Below, one piece after another: positions 1-8,640 of a DNA stretch of 64,000 bases. The DNA lies in assembly GCF_027594545.1 (NCBI RefSeq), contig NZ_CP115160.1, positions 3,171,001-3,235,000 on the forward strand. The letters run 5' to 3'. The DNA comes from Algoriphagus sp. TR-M9 (GTDB lineage Bacteria; Bacteroidota; Bacteroidia; Cytophagales; Cyclobacteriaceae). Within the stretch, counting starts at the first letter, position 1. Each line of letters begins with the position of its first letter. Position numbers and translations under genes: made by a program. The notes beneath the pieces were generated by a model. The model did no database searches. It saw only the letters and a program-made list of their open reading frames with translations, and was not told the origin of the DNA.

Positions 1-2
1 GA

Positions 3-1145
3 AACAGGGAGTTATTCTTTTTCAAAAGCCCTGAGAAAATTATGCCTGCAATCGCCATTTTCTCTGGCATTTATCAGAAGGAGATCCTAATCTCAGATTC
101 CGTACAACTCGAGGTTTATTCCCATCCAGCGCATCAGTTTGCTTCCAAGAAAACTTTGGAAGTGATGGACCAAAGTCTCCGAATTTTAACAGAAACCTTT
201 GGTCCTTACCCTTTCAAAAAACTCTCCATTTTGGAGATTCCTTCCTACTGGGGATTTGGCGGATTTGCCCATCCGGGGATGATCAGTATGGTGGAAGACA
301 ACTATTTTCTGGTAAAGCCCAACCCTAAAAATCAGTTTGACCTTCAATCCAAAAGGGTAATTCACGAGGTTGCGCATCAATGGTTCGGACATTTGCTGGC
401 GCCTAGAAATCTTCCTGGCGCATCCTTTTTTGTAGAGGGTCTGGCAAAGTACTCGGAGGCTTTGGTTTTGGAGAAAACGGTAGGAAAACAAGCGTTTTGG
501 AACATAACTGATAATGCCAATCGGAACTATTTTTCAGGGAGAGCATTTGCCACGGAGACTGAACCTGCACTCAGCGAAATGAGGGGCCAAAACTATTTAG
601 CTTATGGGAAAAGTGTCTTGAGTTTATTGGCAATGGAGGACTTAATCGGATCAAAAAAACTGAACTCCGTAATCCGAAAGATGGTCGATAAAAGTCGAGA
701 AAATAGTATTCCAAGCATCGCCTTTCAGGATTTCCTCAAGGAATTAGATGCCAATTGCAAGGCTTCCGAAATGAGGTTAATCCGGGATTGGCTGGAAAAA
801 GTAATCCACTACGACATCAAAATCGAGTCTTTACAATCCAGCGAATTTGACAATGGAAATTTCGAGATTAGAGTGGCTTATGCTGCAAAAAAACTCGAAA
901 CGCTAAGTGATGGATCTATCCGGGAAATAGAATTGAATGAGCCGATAAGAATTGCTCTTTTTGAGAATCACCCAAATAAAAACATCATGGAGAAAGAGAT
1001 TATTTCATCAGAGATATTTACCCTAGAAAGTGGCAAAAACGAGCTGATCTTACATTCTAGAGTAAAGCCAAAATGGATAGGAATCGATCCTTGGGGAACC
1101 AGACCAGATCAGGATAGAAGGGATAATTTCATCAGGCTAGATTGA
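3..1145 (+). CDS. M1-family metallopeptidase domain protein, C-terminal part (5' partial)
   Basis: The reading frame is open from the first bases of the window, so the gene begins upstream; the first ATG at 42 is probably internal. A gluzincin motif HEVAHQWFGH lies at about residues 108-117 counted from that ATG, followed by VEGLAKYSEAL, which supplies the third zinc ligand (Glu). The 19-residue spacing and the 'GLAxYS' context resemble the M1 peptidase domains attached to ABC-2 type permeases in Bacteroidota rather than free-standing aminopeptidases. The segment before the motif (YGxxPF..L.ILE.P) also fits that group. The expected role is zinc-dependent peptide hydrolysis at the membrane. 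The missing N-terminus would show whether transmembrane permease helices are fused. Family is fairly certain; exact type is inferred. Confidence 0.8.
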   Translation, partial: NRELFFFKSPEKIMPAIAIFSGIYQKEILISDSVQLEVYSHPAHQFASKKTLEVMDQSLRILTETFGPYPFKKLSILEIPSYWGFGGFAHPGMISMVEDNYFLVKPNPKNQFDLQSKRVIHEVAHQWFGHLLAPRNLPGASFFVEGLAKYSEALVLEKTVGKQAFWNITDNANRNYFSGRAFATETEPALSEMRGQNYLAYGKSVLSLLAMEDLIGSKKLNSVIRKMVDKSRENSIPSIAFQDFLKELDANCKASEMRLIRDWLEKVIHYDIKIESLQSSEFDNGNFEIRVAYAAKKLETLSDGSIREIELNEPIRIALFENHPNKNIMEKEIISSEIFTLESGKNELILHSRVKPKWIGIDPWGTRPDQDRRDNFIRLD

Positions 1146-1240
1146 ACTGTATACTGTAATTTTCAGCATTCAATTCCTCTTCAAGGAATGGTATGATCTT
1201 GGCAAATCAATTATCTTCAAGCTGCAATTGGATCTAATCT

Positions 1241-2081
1241 ATGTACAGAATATTCTTCATTCTCCTACTATTTCTCCCTTTCATCTCCTCAGCCCAAACC
1301 GTTTGCACCCTAGAAAGCCGTGAAAAACTGGAAGGTTTTTTGGCCAAACTAGAGGAAAGCGATTTTTCCGTCAAATCCCCAAATGAATTGAATATAGAAA
1401 TTGGACAGTGGTTTCTGGCGACTCCTTATGTGGAAAAAACGCTGGAATTACCGGGCACAGAAAAGCTGGTTATCAATACCACTGGTGTTGATTGCACCAC
1501 GTTTTTGGAAACGGTGGTTACGCTCAGTAGAATTGCCAAATCCGGAACAGTTTCCTTTGAGGACTTTGAGAAAGAACTGGAAAACCTGCGATACCGAGCA
1601 GGAAAAAATCAGGGATATTCCTCCCGTCTTCATTATTTCTCCGATTGGATCTTTGAAAATGAAGCAAAGGAAATTATCACTGATGTCACCCAGGAAATAG
1701 GTGGCTCTCCTTATGCCAATGCTCCTACTTTTTATGTCTGAAAACCCACAATTTTACAGGCAACTAAGCGAAACTGAGAATCTGGACGCAATCAAAGAGG
1801 CGGAAACCAAAATTGCCAAACGAGGATATTTCTACATCCCAAAAGCGGAAATTCAGTCCCTAGAGAAAAATATCCAATCCGGCGACCTGATCGCAATTAC
1901 GACCTCCATGACTAATCTGGACATCGTCCACACGGGCTTCGCTATTGAGAAAAACGGAAGAATCCATTTGCTACATGCCAGTTCGAAGAGTATGGAAGTG
2001 GAGATTTCCGAAAAGCCGCTAAGCGACTACCTGGCTGGAAACAAATCTCAGTCAGGGATTATGGTGGCTAGGCTAAAGTAA
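1241..2081 (+). pseudogene. DUF1460 (amidase-like) exported protein, broken by a frameshift
   Basis: Two overlapping frames together make one DUF1460 protein of about 280 residues. The first (1241-1741) has a signal peptide ending SSAQ and the conserved DCTTFLE nucleophile-cysteine motif plus the LHYFSDWI block. The second carries on with MSENPQFYRQL, YIPKAEI, SGDLIAITT and the VHTGFAI histidine region through 2081. The frames join at a five-T run (1729-1733), where one extra base makes the first frame stop at 1741; removing one T gives the family-like junction TFMSENPQFY. The family resembles NlpC/P60-type cysteine amidases acting on cell-wall peptides. It could be a true recent pseudogene or an assembly/sequencing indel, since both halves look well conserved. 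Confidence 0.8.
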
Positions 2082-2082
2082 G

Positions 2083-2108
2083 CCTCGGTTCATTTTTTTG
2101 AACCGAGG
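2083..2108. terminator. Hairpin between convergent genes
   Basis: A stem of CCTCGGTTCA against TGAACCGAGG surrounds a T-rich loop, just past the DUF1460 stop at 2081 and just before the end of the convergent ExbB-like gene at 2117. No long U tail follows on either strand, so it may be a bidirectional stop or only an mRNA-end hairpin. Confidence 0.6.
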
Positions 2109-2116
2109 TGATTTAG

Positions 2117-2446
2117 TTATGGAGTAGTATTCAAAATCCCCCTTTTATTTATTAATCTTCCCAAAAGGGAAACGATAAAGATTATTACTCCATAAATCAT
2201 GGAAATCATACTTATTTTAAGTCCACCGACAATCATTGCCTGCTCCACATTACCCCCCATTGATTCTATCCCTTCAAAAACCCCATAAAGCCCTACGACT
2301 TGGCCCAAAATACCCACAGTCAGGGCCAATAATCCTATTTCCTTAGTCCATTTTGGAAATTTATATACTGATAACAGTACCGTCAATAAAAGGATAGTCA
2401 GAATACTCATATAAACTGGCCCTCCCGCGTTAAATAAATGTATCAT
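2117..2446 (-). CDS. MotA/TolQ/ExbB-like small membrane protein
   Basis: A 109-residue protein with about three hydrophobic helices (residues ~10-28, ~33-55, ~75-98). The stretch with IGLLALTVGILGQVVGLYGVFEGIE and the later GGLKISMISMIYG is typical of the short MotA/TolQ/ExbB-like proteins of Bacteroidota. Full ExbB/TolQ proteins exceed 200 residues, so this is a minimal version; no ExbD partner is adjacent. A proton-channel role is known for the family but not shown here. It converges on the DUF1460 gene and diverges from the LytTR regulator. Confidence 0.6.
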   Translation of the reverse strand: MIHLFNAGGPVYMSILTILLLTVLLSVYKFPKWTKEIGLLALTVGILGQVVGLYGVFEGIESMGGNVEQAMIVGGLKISMISMIYGVIIFIVSLLGRLINKRGILNTTP

Positions 2447-2594
2447 AATTTTGTGTTTTGGTTTGACACAAATTTACCTGAGATAGAGTTCGTAAGGTAA
2501 GTCAAAAACAGCTGTTGAATAGTAAAAACCCCAGTTTAGGGCATTCGCGATTTGCCGAAAAGGTTATTAAAGCTGTTTTTACGTATTTTCGAAT

Positions 2595-3296
2595 ATGCTT
2601 AATCAAATAATACGCAAGGCCATTTTCTGGTTAGCGACGGCTATTTTACTTAGCTTTCTGGTGAAAGATGCTTTCTCCAATATTAGTGGAAGTTGGCTAG
2701 CAGGCACCTTACTTTTATTACCAACTGGCACGCTTCTTTTTGGGATAAAATGGTCCCTAAAATTCAACTCATTCAAGCGTATTGTCCGACTATTGCTGAG
2801 TGGTATTCTTTCACTCAACTTAGCGTATTTGGTTATTGCATTTGTTTATTGGTACTTCCTGAATTTTAACCCAAACTTTTTTGAAAAATCAATCATTAAT
2901 CCAATCCTATTGTGGGTGATTATGGGCTTTTTTGTTGGGCTTCATTTTTTCCTTTTTCATAGAAGTCAGCAACAGGAAGATGTGGAAGAGAAAACTATTA
3001 GTTTCTATAGCGAAAGAAAAATTACCTCTGTCCCAATTAAAGATATCTTGATGATAGAGAGCTTGTCGGATCATACCACGGTTCGACTTTCAAATGGCCA
3101 AACATTGAAAAACAGCATTAAAATTAGCGAATGGGAGAATAAGCTTCCTAAATTCTTAAGAATTCACCGGTCTTTTCTGATCAATCCAACCTTTGCTATC
3201 TACAAAGGCAATGAGATTGAAATGGATGGAAAACAGCTTGTTCCAATATCACGAAAATTTAAAGAAATCACTCGACGCCATTTTTTAGAATCCTAA
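2595..3296 (+). CDS. LytTR DNA-binding regulator with membrane N-terminus
   Basis: Residues ~1-125 hold four hydrophobic helices; residues ~135-233 form a LytTR domain with SVPIKDILMIESLSDHTTVRLSNG, the LPKFLRIHRSFLINP core and VPISRKFKE at the end. There is no receiver domain, so the membrane part probably senses or anchors. The family binds direct repeats upstream of target genes. The next gene begins 124 bp downstream behind its own palindrome, so it is probably a separate unit. The target and signal cannot be read from the sequence. Confidence 0.85.
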   Translation: MLNQIIRKAIFWLATAILLSFLVKDAFSNISGSWLAGTLLLLPTGTLLFGIKWSLKFNSFKRIVRLLLSGILSLNLAYLVIAFVYWYFLNFNPNFFEKSIINPILLWVIMGFFVGLHFFLFHRSQQQEDVEEKTISFYSERKITSVPIKDILMIESLSDHTTVRLSNGQTLKNSIKISEWENKLPKFLRIHRSFLINPTFAIYKGNEIEMDGKQLVPISRKFKEITRRHFLES

Positions 3297-3372
3297 TTTA
3301 ATGTATACCAAAGCCCTATCGCCTTTTAGAATTTCCATCTTGCATTAAAATAAATGTAAACAAAACTTGACT

Positions 3373-3414
3373 TTTGTAAAGTGTTATTTACATTTGTAAA
3401 GTCAACTTTACAAA
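3373..3414 (+). promoter_or_regulatory. Palindromic operator with an extra direct-repeat half-site
   Basis: A palindrome with arms TTTGTAAAGT (3393-3402) and ACTTTACAAA (3405-3414), separated by CA, sits six bases before the ATG at 3421. A further identical half-site TTTGTAAAGT at 3373-3382 lies exactly 20 bp upstream, about two helical turns. The arrangement fits cooperative binding by a dimeric repressor, most simply the XRE-type protein encoded downstream, giving autoregulation (inference). Confidence 0.7.
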
Positions 3415-3420
3415 AACAAA

Positions 3421-3822
3421 ATGGAAACAATGAAATTGGAACGCAACAAAAGATTAAAGAAACTGGCACTTTGGACCTGGACTTGGGTAGCCACCTTGGC
3501 TATTGCCACATTTGGCCCCATGTTCATTTGGGATGATAACTCCTTACTAACCTACTTTGCTATCATAGTTAATCTATCCAATGGCATATTGATGATCCTA
3601 GCCAACAGAGATCTTTTCAATCATTTTGATGAACTCGAAAAGAAAATTCACCTGGAAAGCATGGCAATTTCCCTCGGTCTAGGACTAGTTTTCGGCCTTA
3701 CTTTTTCACTTCTCGACCAATTGGATATAATCCCATTTGATGCTGATATAAGCTTTCTGGTTATGTTTATTGCTATCACATATATGATAACCTTGTTCAT
3801 AAATAAAAGACGTTTCAAATGA
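3421..3822 (+). CDS. Four-helix membrane protein paired with an XRE regulator
   Basis: A 133-residue protein with four predicted helices (about residues 17-35, 43-62, 80-99, 108-127) and a charged segment FDELEKKIHLESMA in the middle. The stop overlaps the start of the XRE gene (ATGA at 3819-3822), so the two are translationally coupled. Short multi-helix membrane proteins coupled to a small XRE regulator are a recurring two-gene arrangement, similar in layout to DUF2178-type pairs. I do not recognise a specific function. The operator lies directly upstream. Confidence 0.7.
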   Translation: METMKLERNKRLKKLALWTWTWVATLAIATFGPMFIWDDNSLLTYFAIIVNLSNGILMILANRDLFNHFDELEKKIHLESMAISLGLGLVFGLTFSLLDQLDIIPFDADISFLVMFIAITYMITLFINKRRFK

Positions 3823-4010
3823 AAAACCGTGTCAGGGATTTTCGCACAGCAAAAGGGCTGACTCAGGAAGATTTGGCAGAAATCATCGGAGTTTCTAGGC
3901 AAACGATCAATGCCATAGAAAAAGAAAAATTTGATCCGAGTTTACCCACAGCTTTTAAAATGTCAAAGCTTTTTGAAAAACCTATTGAAGAGATTTTTCA
4001 ATTTGATTGA
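3819..4010 (+). CDS. Small XRE/Cro-type transcriptional regulator
   Basis: A 63-residue protein that is nearly all helix-turn-helix: RDFRTAKGLTQEDLAEIIGV then SRQTINAIEKEKFDPSLPTAFKMSKLFEKPIEEIF. It matches the stand-alone single-domain YozG-like XRE regulators that accompany a small membrane protein. It overlaps the upstream gene by four bases (ATGA). The palindrome at 3393-3414 is the probable binding site, which would make this a self-regulated operon (inference). Confidence 0.9.
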   Translation: MKNRVRDFRTAKGLTQEDLAEIIGVSRQTINAIEKEKFDPSLPTAFKMSKLFEKPIEEIFQFD

Positions 4011-4050
4011 TTCGGGACAGACAAGGTCTGAGAAGTTCATGGATTCTAGA

Positions 4051-4890
4051 TTATTCCATCACAGCTGCCACAATCCTCAATGGACCTCCACTTCCCCCTT
4101 TGATTTTCATGGGTAATGCAACCACATAAATCCCAGTTGCAGGGAGCTGATCCAAATTGGCTACATTTTCGAAGCCGGGAATCTGATTTTCCATCAAGCG
4201 CTGATGTGCCGCAAAGTCTTTGGATTGTCCATAATCCAAGCTTGGTGTATCCAAGCCCACTGCTTTTATATTTCGGGACTTTGCCAGCCACTCAGCAGTT
4301 TCCGGTTGAATTCCAGGAAAATGAAGCTCAGGAATAGCATCAGCACCGGTTTTGGCTGTTCCAAAATAGGCTTCCCGATCAGGATAAAACTTGCCATACC
4401 CAGTGTGAAACAGTACCATCGCCTGCTCCGGGATTTTTCCATGCTTAGCTTCCCAATCCAAAACCGCCACAGAATCTATCAGGTAATCCCGATCAGCCAG
4501 GGCTTTCGCACTCACATCTATCACTACTGCTTCCCCGGTCAACTTAGCTAGCGGAAGCTCATCCACCGTTTCTCCCTTTTCATAAAAATGAATGGGTGCA
4601 TCCAAATGCGTACCTCCATGCTCGGGAGTTAAAATGGTGTAGGAAGAATAGTAATAGCCCAGATCCGTCACGCCTTCTGCATCCACTCTGTGCTGAAATC
4701 CATCCGGATTATTTGGCCAGTACAAAGTGGTGGAATCAAATGCATAACTCAGGTCTATCCATTCCAGCTCATGAAAAGAAACTTTCGGTGCTTCTACCTC
4801 AGATTTCTGCTGTTTACAAGAGAAAAGAGCTACCAGAGCTATAAATAGCTGTAGGATCACTAGAGTTTTGGTGATTTTAAAAAGCTTCAT
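4051..4890 (-). CDS. Cyclase-family (kynurenine formamidase-like) lipoprotein
   Basis: 279 residues with a lipoprotein signal (LVALFSC, Cys about residue 25) and then a cyclase/formamidase fold (PF04199-type). The metal-binding signature is HGGTHLDAPIHF, the HxGTHxDxPxH pattern that holds the catalytic metal; GLDTPSLDYG and the C-terminal ALPMKIKGGSGGPLRIVA also fit. Relatives hydrolyse N-formylkynurenine or other amide/lactone substrates. A lipid anchor makes a classical cytoplasmic tryptophan pathway role unlikely, so the substrate is unknown. It converges on the XRE gene with 40 bp between stops. Confidence 0.85.
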   Translation of the reverse strand: MKLFKITKTLVILQLFIALVALFSCKQQKSEVEAPKVSFHELEWIDLSYAFDSTTLYWPNNPDGFQHRVDAEGVTDLGYYYSSYTILTPEHGGTHLDAPIHFYEKGETVDELPLAKLTGEAVVIDVSAKALADRDYLIDSVAVLDWEAKHGKIPEQAMVLFHTGYGKFYPDREAYFGTAKTGADAIPELHFPGIQPETAEWLAKSRNIKAVGLDTPSLDYGQSKDFAAHQRLMENQIPGFENVANLDQLPATGIYVVALPMKIKGGSGGPLRIVAAVME

Positions 4891-5073
4891 CTTCCTAATT
4901 ATTTTGTTACTAGTAAGTTATAAACAGATTTGAGTAAAAGTACATTTCCTTACACTATTCACACCTAAAAGTACTACCAAAAATCAACCCCGCATTTCTC
5001 AAAAGGCAGCGCGAATGACACCATACCCGCGCTAAAAACCTGTTTCAGAAGAGCTTAGAGACCGCCTCAAAAC

Positions 5074-5146
5074 CTTAATTTTAATCATAAAATTAAGAAT
5101 TACTGATTTTTTATTCTGAATTTTCTTTCAAACACAGAATAAAAAA
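5074..5146 (+). promoter_or_regulatory. Two inverted repeats upstream of amt
   Basis: The first has perfect arms CTTAATTTTA (5074-5083) and TAAAATTAAG (5088-5097) with a 4-nt loop. The second has arms TTTTTTATTCTG (5107-5118) and CAGAATAAAAAA (5135-5146). Both lie within 100 bp of the amt start. A TATTTTTG string at 5157-5164 matches the Bacteroidota -7 consensus TAnnTTTG, but is so close to the first ATG that it would favour the internal ATG at 5184. Confidence 0.5.
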
Positions 5147-5168
5147 TTTAATCCATTATTTTTGCAAC

Positions 5169-6512
5169 ATGGAAAAAAGTGGAATGAAATTTAAGTGGAA
5201 AGTTGCTTTCCTGATTACGATTGCGGCACCGGTTATCGGACTTTTTTGGAAACATGCCCAACCAGTTCTTGATAATTTCGGAACAGAAGAGGATTTGGTT
5301 TTTGCGGATATCGCCTGGTTGCTGACCGCCTCTTGTCTGGTACTTTTGATGACCCCTGGTCTCTCCCTCTTCTACGGAGGCATGGTCAACAAAAAAAACC
5401 TGATTTCCACCATGCTACAGAGTTTCATTTCTTTGGGGGTGATCACTATGCTTTGGGTGGTGGTAGGTTTTAGCTTGTCTTTCGGAGATCCAATTGGAAT
5501 CACCATAGATGGGGTGAAATACGGAATTATTGGCAATCCCTTTCAATACTTGTTTTTCGATCAGGTGGCCGAACTTCCGCACAAAGCCCTGGGAAGCACT
5601 ATTCCATTTATCCTATTTGCCTTATTCCAGATGAAATTTGCCGTGATCACTCCGGCGATCATCACAGGTTCATTTGCTGAGCGGGTGAGATTTATTGGAT
5701 ATCTTTTCTTTATCGGGATCTTCTCCATTTTTGTCTATGCCCCACTTTGCCATATGGTTTGGCATCCCAATGGGCTGATCGGTTCCTATTTTGGAGTACT
5801 TGATTTCGCTGGAGGTACAGTGGTGCACATCAGTGCGGGTATGGCTTCACTAGCCGGTGCCTTGTTTTTGGGCAAGAGAAACAAGCCTAATCATGAGCCA
5901 TCTAATATCACTTATGTACTTCTGGGAACCGGCATGCTTTGGTTTGGCTGGTTTGGATTCAATGCAGGATCTTCTTTTGGAGCCAATGGGACAGCCGCAT
6001 TAGCCTTTGCGACTACCACGATCAGCTCAGCTACAGCGATGATGACTTGGGTGCTTTTTGATAGAATCCAGGGGAGAAAAATCTCAGCTTTGCAGGCTTG
6101 TATCGGGGCCGTAGTTGGTTTGGTAGTGATCACACCAGCCGCGGGTTACATTACCGTTCCTGAAAGTTTCTTCTTCGGAGGAATTGGTGCGGTAGTTTCC
6201 AATTTGGCTATGAATGCCAAGTTTTTGAAGAGAATAGATGATACGTTGGATGTCTTTGCCTGCCATGGAATCGGGGGAATTATGGGAATGATCCTAACGG
6301 CAATTTTTGCTGGCAAGGAAGGCTCTAGTTTACTTCATGGGGGCTTTGGTGTCTTTGCATCCCATATGTTAGTCCTGGTAGGTGTATGCCTTTTCTCTTT
6401 TGGCATGTCCTACGCGATATTCTTTGTTCTGAACAAATTTGTAACCCTTCGGGTACGTAAGGAATACGAAGAAATAGGACTGGATATGTCCCAGCACGGG
6501 GAATCTATCTAA
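5169..6512 (+). CDS. amt: Ammonium transporter Amt
   Basis: 447 residues, the normal length for Amt/MEP/Rh channels, with about 11-12 hydrophobic segments. Family signatures include DIAWLLTASCLVLLMTPGLS, FYGGMV, the conserved FAERV after the ITPAIITGS stretch, DFAGGTVVHISAG (first pore His region) and DDTLDVFACHGIGGIMG (second pore His). It imports ammonium through the inner membrane. No glnK gene lies next to it. An alternative start at 5184 (MKFKWK) is possible. The two upstream inverted repeats suggest nitrogen-responsive control, and a strong hairpin follows. Confidence 0.97.
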   Translation: MEKSGMKFKWKVAFLITIAAPVIGLFWKHAQPVLDNFGTEEDLVFADIAWLLTASCLVLLMTPGLSLFYGGMVNKKNLISTMLQSFISLGVITMLWVVVGFSLSFGDPIGITIDGVKYGIIGNPFQYLFFDQVAELPHKALGSTIPFILFALFQMKFAVITPAIITGSFAERVRFIGYLFFIGIFSIFVYAPLCHMVWHPNGLIGSYFGVLDFAGGTVVHISAGMASLAGALFLGKRNKPNHEPSNITYVLLGTGMLWFGWFGFNAGSSFGANGTAALAFATTTISSATAMMTWVLFDRIQGRKISALQACIGAVVGLVVITPAAGYITVPESFFFGGIGAVVSNLAMNAKFLKRIDDTLDVFACHGIGGIMGMILTAIFAGKEGSSLLHGGFGVFASHMLVLVGVCLFSFGMSYAIFFVLNKFVTLRVRKEYEEIGLDMSQHGESI

Positions 6513-6551
6513 AGAATCAACGAAAAATCTAAAATATCCCTTCAATAAATC

Positions 6552-6577
6552 AGCCGCTTTTGGAAACAAAAGCGGCT
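6552..6577 (+). terminator. Terminator after amt
   Basis: An 11-bp stem, AGCCGCTTTTG against CAAAAGCGGCT, closes on a stable GAAA tetraloop and is followed by the T-rich AATTTGTT. It lies between the amt stop (6512) and the convergent membrane gene ending at 6600, so it may serve both. Confidence 0.85.
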
Positions 6578-6599
6578 AATTTGTTAAGGACAGGAAGTA

Positions 6600-7046
6600 T
6601 TACTTCACTATTTCCTTCTTCATGGCAAGCCCCAAAATTGGCCCCAATAGCACGGCTGGGACGATAGCAATGATTCCACTCCCTAACAAAACACCCCACG
6701 TAAGATCAGGAATAGCAGCCAATAGAGATCTAAAAACACAAGGAACTGACCAACAGATCAAAAGACTTTTGAAACCTACATAAGCCCCATTTTGCCCTTG
6801 ATTTATAGCATTAAAAGCGAATGATCCAATGAAATACGCTATCGTAAGTGAGCAAAAGATTAACAGCCCAACCATAAAAATTTGCATCGGTTCAATTGCA
6901 AAGCCAATTGCTAACCCGCTACTGCTTTCTCCAATGGTTCCCACCATAATTAAGATCAGCAAGACGATTGCGATAATGGTCACAGTACCTGTAATCAGCA
7001 GATACTTTAAGAGTAGAAGTCTTGAATTATTATGAATCTTTTCCAT
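6600..7046 (-). CDS. Unrecognised four-helix membrane protein
   Basis: 148 residues with four hydrophobic helices (about residues 13-35, 50-72, 85-105, 115-140) and short charged ends (MEKIHNNSR..., ...MKKEIVK). No catalytic motif or known family signature was recognised. It stands alone between amt (convergent) and the DUF1398 gene. Codon use looks like that of its neighbours, so it is probably a real gene, but no function can be offered. Confidence 0.6.
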   Translation of the reverse strand: MEKIHNNSRLLLLKYLLITGTVTIIAIVLLILIMVGTIGESSSGLAIGFAIEPMQIFMVGLLIFCSLTIAYFIGSFAFNAINQGQNGAYVGFKSLLICWSVPCVFRSLLAAIPDLTWGVLLGSGIIAIVPAVLLGPILGLAMKKEIVK

Positions 7047-7212
7047 TTCTCTAGTTTTTTTACTTTTCTTCGAACGAGCTCCAACGGTCTAATAAAACAA
7101 TAGCGGATTTCAGAGCGATAATTCCCCCCACAACCTAAGTATATTAATTGCACAAACTTCCAGCTTTACAGTTCACCTGCTAATGCTTTTTAAAATGTTG
7201 GAAGTTAGGTTT

Positions 7213-7650
7213 TTATACAGAGGGAACATCTTCTATTACTACTTCATTTTCAGCCTTGTCATAATAGGTACAGGTCATTTTATCAAGATTTACAATCCAT
7301 TTTTCAATTCCTGTTTCAGCGCAATGGTGACAAAATGTAAAATAATCCGTTTCTCCTTTTTGATGGATTTTTAAATAATGACTAAATAGTTTTTCATCAC
7401 TGTGGGTTGCTATTCCTATTTCTTCATACTTCGGATTTGACTTTGTTTGAAAATCATTATTCCCAAAATACTTGGTATGGCTATCTGTAACCCATGTTTC
7501 AAATGAGGTTACGCCCATATTTTTAATCTCCTGAATATATGCTGGAAATTCTGCTCCCGACTTGACTTTAGTATGGGCCAATTCAATTTGTTCTACTGTA
7601 AACATCGTTCCTTTTGTTACTTTCTGTATTGTATAGTTTATGAGCTCCAA
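7213..7650 (-). CDS. DUF1398 family protein
   Basis: 145 residues (or 130 if the internal start MFTVEQIELAH is used). The pattern VEQIELAHTKVKSGAEFPAYIQEIKNMGV, ETWVTDSHTKYFG, and the histidine-bearing FSHYLKIHQKGETDYFTFCHHCAETGIEKW matches DUF1398, a family of small soluble proteins related to E. coli YbcV. Function is unknown in the family. The internal methionine start is more like the family and is about equally likely. It is followed downstream by the four-helix membrane gene in the same direction with a 160-bp gap. Confidence 0.75.
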   Translation of the reverse strand: MELINYTIQKVTKGTMFTVEQIELAHTKVKSGAEFPAYIQEIKNMGVTSFETWVTDSHTKYFGNNDFQTKSNPKYEEIGIATHSDEKLFSHYLKIHQKGETDYFTFCHHCAETGIEKWIVNLDKMTCTYYDKAENEVVIEDVPSV

Positions 7651-8007
7651 ACCTTGTGTTTACTCAACTCCCACTTTCACTAGCGTTGATATCTCAAATC
7701 TCTAGATGTGTTCTTGGATTACTTAGATTAAAGTAATCATTTGACAGTTTAAGTTATATGATATCAGGAATTATAATTTTGGCAGTAAAAAAACAATCTC
7801 TTATTTCAGACCTGAATTGGTTAAAATTCCTAAACCTCCCTCACTAATTCCCAGAAATTCAGATATTGAACCCAGTACTTTTTGAAAAACGATTATGTAT
7901 AACCCCCCCCTAAATGGATTAGAAATAATAACTCATGTCCAACTTCGGGAGAAGCAGGACAACCGCGACCTTTGCGCGACCTTTGTGTACTCTGTGGTTA
8001 AAACCCT
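7651..8007. other. 357-bp intergenic stretch
   Basis: Divergent intergenic DNA between the DUF1398 gene and the ABC ATPase. It is AT-rich, has a run of eight C at 7903-7910, and ends with a short imperfect tandem repeat of GCGACCTTTG (7965-7985) running into TGTGTACTCTGTGGTTAAAA before the ATG at 8008. No coding frame or RNA gene was identified. Confidence 0.5.
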
Positions 8008-8640
8008 ATGCTAGAAATCCAGCACTTCAAAAAATCTTACCCTACAGGTTTCCAGTTGGAAATTGAATCTCTTCAATTGACTAAGGGCATACATCTGATC
8101 AAAGGTGAAAATGGTTCTGGCAAGTCAACTTTACTGAAAGCAATTGCCGGAATTCATGACTTTGAGGGTGAGATTATTTTGGATGGAGTTTCACTAAGAA
8201 GAGATCCTATCCCCTTTCGCAAGCTGGTCAACTACTCCGAGGCAGAACCTCTATTTCCTGACTTCCTAAGTTTGGATGAGTTGATTGCTTTTGTATCCAA
8301 AACCAAAGGAGCTGAAACAGCCCAAATTGAATCCTTAAAAGAGATCCTGGGTATTGGTGATTTTTCCAAAAATGCGATCACCACCTATTCCTCAGGAATG
8401 CTGAAAAAAGCAGGATTGATCTTAGCATTTCTGGGCAAACCTAGCTTGATCATTCTGGATGAACCTTACACCACCATCGATGTGGGTTCGCAGAAGCGAC
8501 TTACCGAACTGGTAAAACGTGAACTAGAACAGGGAGTTAGTTTTCTACTCACCTCCCATATCGCAGACTTTGAAGAGTTTTTCGCCTACGATTCTGTGCT
8601 GACTATCGCCGATGGCAACCTGGTCCAAAGTCATGAATAA
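8008..8640 (+). CDS. ABC transporter ATP-binding protein
   Basis: 210 residues, a single nucleotide-binding domain. Walker A is GENGSGKST (about residues 33-41), the signature loop is YSSGMLKKAGL rather than LSGGQ, and Walker B is LIILDEPYTTID. The degenerate signature is common among small ATPases paired with ABC-2 type exporters. The gene runs directly into the next membrane protein (stop TAA at 8638-8640 overlapping ATG at 8633), so the two form one transporter. The substrate is unknown. Confidence 0.9.
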   Translation: MLEIQHFKKSYPTGFQLEIESLQLTKGIHLIKGENGSGKSTLLKAIAGIHDFEGEIILDGVSLRRDPIPFRKLVNYSEAEPLFPDFLSLDELIAFVSKTKGAETAQIESLKEILGIGDFSKNAITTYSSGMLKKAGLILAFLGKPSLIILDEPYTTIDVGSQKRLTELVKRELEQGVSFLLTSHIADFEEFFAYDSVLTIADGNLVQSHE

